A DNA stretch of 64,000 nt from Mytilus californianus. Its lineage: Eukaryota; Mollusca; Bivalvia; Mytilida; Mytilidae. The position numbers and the translations under genes were made by a program. The notes below the pieces were generated by a model. That model was not told the DNA's origin, did no database searches, and saw only the letters and a program-made list of their open reading frames with translations. The DNA is taken from the NCBI RefSeq assembly GCF_021869535.1, contig NW_026262679.1:46546426-46610425 (forward strand). The letters run 5' to 3'. Each line of letters begins with the position of its first letter. Within the stretch, counting starts at the first letter, position 1. This document shows, piece after piece, positions 56,619 to 64,000 of this stretch.

Positions 56619-56795
56619 ATGGAAATTTTTAATGATTTGAAAGCGTTAGTAGCCACCATGAAGTTAGAAAGAAATGAACCGGAGTGGAAATTTATCGCCA
56701 GTTCTGACCAGGTTACAGTCCAACTCACCTGGTCGGAGCAAGAAAAAAGGGAAAAGAACAAAAGCAGATCCATCACTGCAACAATAGGTCCATGA
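56619..56795 (+). CDS. Short ORF, 58 codons, possibly mobile-element derived
   Basis: The ATG frame begins MEIFNDLKALVATMKLERN and contains PEWKFIASSDQVTVQLTW, then a Lys/Arg/Glu-rich stretch, and stops at 56795. The pattern W-x-F/I-x6-VTV-x-LTW resembles short proteins or ORF1-like segments seen beside mollusc retroelements, by memory only. The 86-codon minus-strand ORF (56567-56827) is its mirror frame. No neighbour explains it. Confidence 0.35.
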   Translation: MEIFNDLKALVATMKLERNEPEWKFIASSDQVTVQLTWSEQEKREKNKSRSITATIGP

Positions 56796-57904
56796 AGTCC
56801 GCAATATCCACCCAGATAGCTGGTCACTAAAACCCAACATCTATATATCTAAATCAAAGCACAATATACCGTATCTGCATCACTTGATGTCCCCTCCTGA
56901 ATTAATGATAAACGTTTGTTTTCATAAGTCCTTATAACCAAAAATATTTAAACATGTAGGTAGCTATTTTAACAAATGTGTCTTGAAATACTTCAAATCG
57001 GTTGATGTCAACTTTAAACTGTTTTTAATTTTTATAAAAAAAAACTACGTAATTAAACAAATTAGAACTTATCGAAATATAGAGTACAAATGAAGACCAT
57101 TGTAAAAAGACGATATACACAGCGAACAACCATCAACCAGTAATGGTAGCAAAACAAATCAAGTTCCACCGAAACGACCATGAAGGGTTTACCTTCATAA
57201 AGAGTATCTTAAAACACCTGCATGATTACTTTTTTTTTTAAACGAATGAAAATTTATAGAAACAGGTTTTATCTTTTATACATAATGCCACTTGTAGACA
57301 GCAAGTCAAGAACATTAGATGCAGTACCATGGAATAAATTAAGGCGTTGTATTCGCATTTTGATGTGCTGATGAGTAAGACAAGAAGTTGAGAATATACT
57401 AGTAATAGGTATGCTAAATACCAATGCCGTTTATTTAACATATAAAATAGTAGGAGATCGAGTTATATTAAGATTATAATCAAATACTGAGTAGTGTCGT
57501 TATACTCTGTGAACTGAAGGTAATGTTTTTTTTTCTTAATTTAATTGGAATTAAATTGTCAGATAACATGTTAATAAGTTCACGTTCTCAATAAACTGTC
57601 GTTATGTTGTGCAAGACGTCAAAGGAGAAGTATTACTGCCGATGATTGCAGTGCTTTCTTTGACTTATATAAGGTTGACAAATGCGGAAACATTTAAATT
57701 AAAAACTGTGTAAATGATTACAAAGATTCGCTGTACTGTCATGTCATTTCCTTCACTCTGCCACTTGTAAGTTTTCCTAATTATTGGAAATCGCAAAACG
57801 TCGCTTATTTGAAAAAGTCCACTTTATTGGATTACAAGTCAGAAATCACTGCCTGTAAACTTTTTTTTAAAAATGGTTAAGAGATGATGCACTTGACAAA
57901 GGAT
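56796..57904. other. No gene recognised
   Basis: AT-rich sequence before the lineage 1 Penelope remnant; it may include unrecognised 5' parts of that element from about 57640. A repeat D-like GGGTTTACCTTCATAAAG motif occurs at about 57185-57202. Confidence 0.35.
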
Positions 57905-60040
57905 GTATAAATATGTTTTCCCCAATATACAGACTAGTAAGTATAATTTGTGATGTAGACTTTTTCCGTCTATTTAAACCAGTAAGATCAGAATCATTGC
58001 ACGATGAAAATAGGAATATCCTTCCAATTCAGTTTTCAAATAAAGGAATCGATGCTATCAACATCAAATTCCGCTTTATTTTCAAAATCAGTCTGTTCCT
58101 ATTGTCTTCTATAGTTACACCAAAACCTTTCACCTAAACTATTTAACTATAAATAAGCATTGCAAGATCTTGATTTAGAAGAATTCTTGAAAAACCTTCT
58201 AACATGTGATTGTTCTTGAATTCTTGGCAAACAACTAGTCCTTCAATGCCTCATTGAATAGTTCAAATTTGAGGACTTAACTTGTTTGTATTGGATACCT
58301 AAACTTCACAAGGTTCCGTACAAACAATGATACATTGACGGCTCATTTGCATGTTCTACAAAGGAATTGTCCGTTATAGATTAACAAAAAATTTGTCCGC
58401 AGTAACAGAGGGATTACAGAACTACTATGCAACTGTTTACTCGCGTAGTGTCAAAAGAACTACTGGAAAATTTTAAATATCAGTGAATTTCTGAAAAACA
58501 TTCTGTCAAAACCTTCGATTTGTCCACCCTTTACACAACCATACCACATGCAAAATTAAAAATTCGTCTTAAAGAAATAATCCACAATGTCTTCCTCCAT
58601 AACACGGTACCATGACTGAAGATCAAGTGATCAGTATGCTGGAGTTTCTCATTGACAGATTATTTGTTGAATTTGAAAGTAGAATTTTCCTGCTGGTTGT
58701 CGGCATTCCTATGGGAACCAACTGTGCACCTCTCCCGGCAGACCTTTTTATTTTCATATGAATCGAAGTTCCTTCATACATTTGTAAAAAAAAAAAACAA
58801 GAAGAGCAAAGAAGCTAGATTATTTAATTTCACATAGTTATATTGATGATGTTCTTCCCATTAACAATTCAAACTTTTCTGATTGGGTCCCATTAATATA
58901 TCCTCCTTAACTAGAGATTAAAGAACCATAGATACATCTTCCTCTGCATCATTTCTAGACATTTACCTCGAATTTGACAACAGCGGTCGTCTCAGTACCA
59001 GAATCTATGACAAACGATTATAAATTTTCCTCACCTAAGCAGCAATTTACCAACTTGACCCGCGTATGCAGTATATATTTCTCAAATCATACGATATTCA
59101 AGAGGTTACAGCTGCTATTCAGACTTTGTTAAACGTAATCGGTGTCTAAGCAAAAAATTAATGAGACCGGGTTTTGTTAAAGAAATTCTCGTCCTTTTTC
59201 TCAAAAAGTTCATCGGAAAGTACCAAGACCAAATACAAAAATATTCAGTGTCTTAGACTACTTCACAAATAATACAAGATGGTCTTGAGTTATAGATTCT
59301 AGGTGCTGAAGATGTGTATCTTTTTGTTTTACTTTAGTTTCCCCGTTATTTGTCTTCGTGCTATAATGTTTGTTTTGGTCATATCACTTTGGACGTGATA
59401 GGGTATTTATGCATCCCGCAATCCGGTTTTTTACTTTTGACTTTGGGCATTCCTGGTCCAGATGAGACCTGAAGTACGATTCGGACACAAAGTGTTTTAC
59501 AGTGTTATTTCTAATTTGTTTACCCTTGTTTTTTATATTTACTTAATGTTTACCTTATCGAGAAAGTGTATACTATACACGGTATGTACTATCAACGACA
59601 AAAACATTTTTTGTTGACGTCATTGTCAAATTTTTACTATCTATATCTTTTTTGTTGGCGTCTTTGTTAGATTTATTTGTATGTTTGTTTGAATTTCTTA
59701 GTCAGTTGTATGGTGTGTCTGTGATGTATGTTTACGCAGTTTTGGCTGCTGGATCCCAATTATTGTCACATTAATCTATTATGTTAGGGTTGGTCACCCA
59801 ATTTTGTCAATATAACGGAACTATAAGCAACTGTCATAAAAGTGGGAGGTTTATATAGCTATAAAACCAGGTTTAATCCACTATTTTTCTTCGGGAAATG
59901 CCTGTACCAGGTCAGGAATATGGCAGTTGTTTTTCACTTGTTCCGTTGATTGATAGCGTTTGATTTTGTCAGTTGTTATGGACTTCCCCTTTTCTAAATT
60001 TGCCTTGTTAGGTATTTTTGTTATATTTTTTTCGCTATGA
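57905..60040 (+). pseudogene. Penelope-like reverse transcriptase element, lineage 1, decayed
   Basis: The order is an N-terminal segment (IPIQFSNKGIDAIN, about 58020-58061), a QNYY/ATVYSR-type region, FDLSTLYTTIPH (58514-58549), IPMGTNCAPL (58705-58734), the catalytic YIDDVL box (58839-58856), then IKETIDTSSSASFLDIYLEF and IYDK. It ends in a KFIGKYQDQIQKYSVS-type C-terminus (about 59208-59255). This is the RT organisation of Penelope-like elements. The blocks fall in different frames with stops, so at least two frameshifts and several nonsense changes have inactivated it. The 3' non-coding part (59280-60040) ends with tail A. No GIY-YIG endonuclease motif was recognised. Confidence 0.85.
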
Positions 60041-60559
60041 CATATTGTGAAGCTCTATCTGTATACTTTTTGTACAATGGCTAGATACTGTTTTTATTAA
60101 AGTACAATTACATTACATGTAAGTTTCATACGATTCCGTGCTTCATAAAAAATGTACTTTGGTCAAAGCGTTTACACCCTTATAAAATTACAAAAAAAAG
60201 TAATCAATTCTTAATTGTTAATATTTTTAGGATGATATACATTCAATCATTTTAAAAAAGTTTGGTAAATAAACAAAGTCACTTATGCATGAGATCTGTA
60301 TCAATAAAAAATGTAAAATCTGGAGCAGAGTTTCTTCAATTGGAATTTTTTCTGGACCGTCGATTAACTTTGTTACATATAAAACGTTAAAGTAATCTTG
60401 TTTAAGGTTAATCATTTCAATGCAAGTCAAGATGTTGGTTTTTTTTCACAAAAAAACATTAAGAAAATACTAAGCCGAATATGAAAGTCTGATCTTGCAT
60501 GTTAAACCTTAAGAAAATAGAAAATAAAAATATTAACACAAAAAAAGAGGAGCTTATTT
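60041..60559. other. No gene seen
   Basis: AT-rich; nothing recognised. Confidence 0.4.
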
Positions 60560-60750
60560 TATAAAAATAGGGAGATGTGGTATGATTGCCAATGAGACCA
60601 CTATTTACCAAAGTTCAAATGAAGTGGATGTAAGCAATTATAGGTAACCGTACGGCCTTCAACAATGCGAACAACCCATACCATAGTCGGCTATTAAAAG
60701 CCCCGACATAAAAAATATGAAACAATTCAATTGAGAAAACTAGCGGCCTA
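60560..60750 (-). mobile_element. Retroelement tail 2, 5'-truncated
   Basis: Plus-strand landmarks GGGAGATGTGGTATGATTGC, GGTAACCGTACGGCCTTCAA and AACTAGCGGCC give a minus-strand copy of the family's last ~190 bp. Confidence 0.85.
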
Positions 60751-61777
60751 TTTTAAATATTCGCGTTATATATTGGCTGAAAAATACTAGAAAGTTTAAT
60801 TTCACTGATTTTTTAAATAAGACATGATGTACAACAACGATGTTAAGAAATACAAGTTCAAGGACGAAATACTAAAAATTTCAGACATAAAAGGAGTGTG
60901 TGCTTTAAAAATAAACAAATACAAATTCTCAAACATAGAAACACAATTAGTTCATCCGATCGAAGATTTTTCTTTATTGAATTCACTTCACTCCAGAGAA
61001 AAATAACCAATTTAACAATTTTGCACTTTTCTTAAACTCATTAATCTAAAGATGTTCTTTCATTTACATCTATTGCTTTATCAGACAAATTAAAGTACTT
61101 GTAGTCCTAACTGAAAGATTGATTTCTGTCTATCACTATACAACACTTTTGCCGGCAAAGTAGATCACGACGTTTATGAATTACATAATCAAAAGTAAAT
61201 ATACCATGTAATTTCATAATAAATTCTGATAGATGAATTAAAAAAAACGAAAGTATATGAAAAATCTCAATTCTTGATTGACACAACAGTTATAGAATTT
61301 ATATATATGAATGTCGGATTGGTGCATCACAATTCAATTGAAGAGGTTATTATAAAAATAAATGGTAGCATACAAGACATTGATACTTTTAATAGGTTAC
61401 GTAGCTAGGAATACAAAAATAAATATTTAAGACCTGATGCTCGATAAGTATCCAATATAATACCAATCTAATTGCTTAAATAAATTAAAAAATCAAACAT
61501 TTCAATAGTAACTTTCTTCAAAATTATTTGTCTTTAAAAAATCAAAACTGTCAACTGTTTCGGAGAGATAAGTTTTAAGATCCGAAATAATCCTGGAGTT
61601 CGGAGACAGTAATTATGACCATAATTTGTTATCCTCCCGTCCCCTGAAATCGACCATTACACAAAAACGTCCACCATTTAGAATTACGATGTCACAACAT
61701 ATAAACCAAAAAGTGCACGGTATCACGTGGTGTCCATGATAGATCACCAAGCAAAAAAAAAACTTAGATTCAGTAGT
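60751..61777. other. No gene recognised
   Basis: AT-rich. A 60-codon frame at 60824-61006 and an 82-codon minus-strand frame (61613-61861), partly within the next element, lack domains. Confidence 0.4.
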
Positions 61778-62008
61778 ATACTGTAAACCAACTAATTTTC
61801 GCGAGCGATTTATTTTCGCTACTTTCGCGAGAAGAAAAATAACGCGAATATAAATCGCCACGAATACGTAAAACTTGGATCTTTCCTATTTAACTACATT
61901 AAATACATTAAATACATTTGAAAATCGCGAAATTAAATCGCCATGAATTGAACGAGAAAGGGCTAAACGCGAAATAAAGTATCCGCGAAAATAAGTTGGT
62001 TTAAGTAT
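61778..62008. mobile_element. Small CGCG-rich inverted-repeat element
   Basis: The left end ATACTGTAAACCAACT, then AATTTTCGCG, is the near-complement of the right end, CGCGAAAATAAGTTGGTTTA then AGTAT (about 25-bp termini). The interior is rich in TCGCGA and TTTCGC motifs, unlike the AT-rich surroundings. It has no ORF. The element is 231 bp, and flanking TA is compatible with a 2-bp duplication. Confidence 0.75.
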
Positions 62009-62115
62009 CCATATTCAGTGTCATCAAAAATATTGAATGTGCTCCTTATAAACACAATAATTATAACATGTAGGAAATTCTACGGGAAGATAGAAACAGT
62101 CTTATTATGCCCATT

Positions 62116-62545
62116 TTCATTGTATGATGTGCATTTACCTTTATATGATGTGCACTTGTCATTATATGATGTGCAAACACCTTTATATGGTGTCCAATTG
62201 ACATTATATGATGTGCAAATATCCTTATATGATGTGGAAACATTCTTATATGATGTGTAAACATACTTATATGATGTGCGAATATACTTATATGATGTGC
62301 AAAGATCCTTATGTGATGTGCAATAATATACTTATATGGTGTGCAAATATACTTATATGATGTGTAAATGTATTTATATTATGTGCAAATTTACTTATAT
62401 GATGTGCAAATGTACATATATGGTGTGCAAATATACGCATATGAGGTGTAAATATACTTATATTATGTGCAAATGTCCTTATATGATGTGCAAATGTACT
62501 TATATGATGTCCAAAGATCCTTATATATGATGTGCAAATATACTT
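62116..62545 (+). repeat. ~21-bp tandem array, about 20 copies
   Basis: Units of the form TTATATGATGTGCAAATATA repeat head to tail with moderate divergence. Because 21 is a multiple of three, one frame gives LYDV-x3 heptads (ORF 62018-62260), but stops interrupt it. The core TGATGTG is shared with the foldback arms at 28.6-31.5 kb and the array at 63448. Confidence 0.92.
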
Positions 62546-62635
62546 ATATGCATTTACTAAAATAGTAGTCCCATTCATTGACAATGTGGCAGCCAAGTGA
62601 TTCATTTACTTAAATGAGTGCAAATGATCGACATA

Positions 62636-63359
62636 GAGTGCATTTCTTTCTAACCAAAATTTTGTAAACGTTGTGTGGCGTTTGTTATGGCTTGCTTAAC
62701 GCTTCAAAAGAAGAAACAAATGCATCGTTTAATCCGTGTTTTCTGACCCTGTTTTGAACTTTCAATAATGCATGCACGTGTTGTTGGTAAACAGATGTAT
62801 CCCCATAAGTGAAATCAAATTCGAACCATTCTAAAATATTACAAGAAAGGTAAAATATAGGGGATACTTAATGAGGTTAGGCCTAGGTCTACATGACCAT
62901 AACCGAAACACCTCTTTGTAATACTGGTAATAAAAACACATACCAGATATGAATTTCTATTCTTAAAATACACACATAAGTCTCATACTACAAGCATGCA
63001 AGTATGAATTATGAAAAATGTATTCCACAAGAAAAAATATATATCATTCACAGAGTTATACAAGCTCTAAATTACTCTAATATATGCACATAGAAAATGG
63101 ATGAATTACGAAGGATTATAATAAGATATACTGGATTGGTTCTGGACCCGATTGATTTTAATATATTAAAGGTTGAAGTTAGAAACAAATGTAGCGTTTG
63201 TACTAACAAACGACAAACGACAAACTGCAGACGCATTTTTAGCGAGTGCATAGTTTGTCAAAGTTTATGTAAACTTTGCAAACGTATGTTTGAAACAAAT
63301 GATCAAAACATGTGCGCGCTTAGTCGTTTGCATCGTTTGTGCTAGAAAGAAATGCACTC
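62636..63359 (+). mobile_element. Terminal-inverted-repeat element lying between two 21-bp repeat arrays
   Basis: GAGTGCATTTCTTTCTA (62636-62652) and its exact complement (63343-63359) bound 724 bp. ATA lies immediately outside each end (62633-62635 and 63360-63362), compatible with a 3-bp target duplication. It contains the Cys-rich ORF 63097-63345, whose stop codon lies inside the right terminus. The superfamily is unknown. Confidence 0.7.
63097..63345 (+). CDS. Cysteine-rich 82-residue protein, unknown
   Basis: The frame opens MDELRRIIIRYTGLVLDPID. From about residue 32 it carries CSVC, a Cys nine residues later (CRRIFSEC) and IVCQSLCKLCKRMF. The series C-x2-C-x8-C-x5-C-x2-C-x3-C-x2-C suggests metal binding. 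It could be a zinc-ribbon end of a transposase, since several DNA transposases end in such clusters, but no catalytic domain is present and the match is not specific. It is encoded wholly within the terminal-inverted-repeat element and ends in its right terminus. Confidence 0.4.
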   Translation: MDELRRIIIRYTGLVLDPIDFNILKVEVRNKCSVCTNKRQTTNCRRIFSECIVCQSLCKLCKRMFETNDQNMCALSRLHRLC

Positions 63360-63447
63360 ATAATAAGATAAAACCGTTAGTTGATTAATAAATATTCAAT
63401 TACGGACATCATGGATAATCTACAGAATTCGATATTTCACAAATTTC

Positions 63448-63595
63448 ATACTTATATTATGTGCAACCATCTTTATATGATGTGGTTGTGTCATTATATT
63501 ATGTGCTTGTAACATTATATGATGTGGTTTGGATTACTTCATTATATGATGTCAAAACGTACTTATATGATGTGCTTTCATCGTTGTTATGGTCA
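63448..63595 (+). repeat. ~21-bp tandem array, second block, about 6-7 copies
   Basis: Units such as TTATATGATGTGGTTGTGTC are intermediate between the 62116 array (ATGATGTGCAAA) and the foldback arms (TTGATGTGGTTTTGTC). The orientation is the same as the 62116 array. The two arrays are separated by about 900 bp, including the terminal-inverted-repeat element. Confidence 0.9.
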
Positions 63596-63880
63596 ATAAA
63601 CATGATCATGATTAAAACGATTACTCTCTACGTCATAACTGATTCCGATCTGTTTCACCGGAATTACTATAAACCCGGCTCTAATCTGTATTGTTTGGAA
63701 AATTGATGAGCTTTTAAAAGAGATAAACCTTGGCACGTTGGTACCTCTTTTTTAAAGATGAAAAAATCACCTTTGATATTCTTGGAAAATTGTCAAAATA
63801 TGAATTGCAAAGTTTTAATTTAATGAATGGATCTACAATAATGAACATACTGTAAAGTTATTAAATTATGGGTGCAATTT
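63596..63880. other. No gene recognised
   Basis: AT-rich. Parts may be upstream coding sequence of the integrase-like fragment that follows, but stops intervene. Confidence 0.35.
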
Positions 63881-63884
63881 ATAG

Positions 63885-64000
63885 AAAAAAATTAGACAGT
63901 GCAATTTAATAAAAATCAACATTTCAAACGTTTCGGAGGAAGATCTTGATCCATTAATACAGGAGCTAGTTGAAGAATTTCCCTGCTGTGGCGAAAATAT
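63885..64000 (+). pseudogene. Integrase-associated N-terminal fragment, cut by the window end
   Basis: The plus-strand frame reads KKIRQCNLIKI then NVSEEDLDPLIQELVEEFPC, CGEN, and continues past the window. The ISDEELD-x5-I-x3-FP-x2-G pattern is, by memory, the helical segment preceding the integrase catalytic core in a family of transposon-derived proteins common in molluscs and fish. A stop (TAG, at about 63880) precedes the readable part, so this copy is either broken or begins from another exon. The catalytic core would lie outside the window. Confidence 0.4.

Noticed and set aside
62018-62260. LYDV heptad-repeat protein
   Set aside because: The frame is a reading of the 21-bp tandem array and is broken by stops soon after; no start context or downstream domain.

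Overview
The window is AT-rich, intron- and repeat-dominated animal DNA. I read it as a marine bivalve, most likely a Mytilus-type mussel. The basis is a secreted coiled-coil plus C1q protein of the kind expanded in mussels, a molluscan-type tRNA-derived SINE with a conserved 3' domain, and many repeats I recognise as common in mussel genomes. I could not run a database search, so the species call is inference.

Genes are very sparse. The only convincing complete protein gene is the intronless C1q-domain gene on the minus strand (51415-52539), with a plausible TATA box and poly(A) signal. A FLYWCH-finger ORF (49404-49676), one exon-like 80-bp segment (32718-32797) and a few short ORFs are possible host or transposon pieces. 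Most other ORFs are chance frames inside repeats.

Layout. 0-5.2 kb: a 73-bp tandem duplication, a 139-bp foldback palindrome, a tRNA-derived SINE and a long 55-bp minisatellite with higher-order structure. 5.2-15.3 kb: small inverted-repeat elements (two with TTAA target duplications, one probably Harbinger-like), SINE pieces and retroelement tails. 15.3-44 kb: a mosaic of diverged duplicated blocks (named M1-M5 here), into which different transposons have inserted. Comparing copies gives empty sites and precise insertion boundaries. The same interval holds decayed Penelope-like reverse transcriptase (RT) elements, a roughly 1.6-kb Helentron-like element carrying ~147-bp repeats, and a 2.86-kb foldback element with ~640-bp arms built of ~21-bp repeats and a 6-bp target duplication. 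44-57 kb: more SINE and retroelement tails, a possible Crypton-like remnant, the FLYWCH ORF, the C1q gene and a third TTAA element. 57-64 kb: a second Penelope-type RT lineage, a CG-rich inverted-repeat element, two further arrays of 21-bp repeats related to the foldback arms with an unclassified terminal-inverted-repeat (TIR) element between them, and an integrase-like fragment running off the window end.

The unifying theme is retroelement tails. Two of the most abundant interspersed families (called tail A and tail 2 here) are the 3' tails of the two Penelope-like RT lineages, because each joins directly to an RT remnant. A third family (tail B) behaves similarly, but no RT remnant was found attached to it. 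The most unusual structures are the foldback element at 28.6-31.5 kb and its repeat relatives at 62-63.6 kb.
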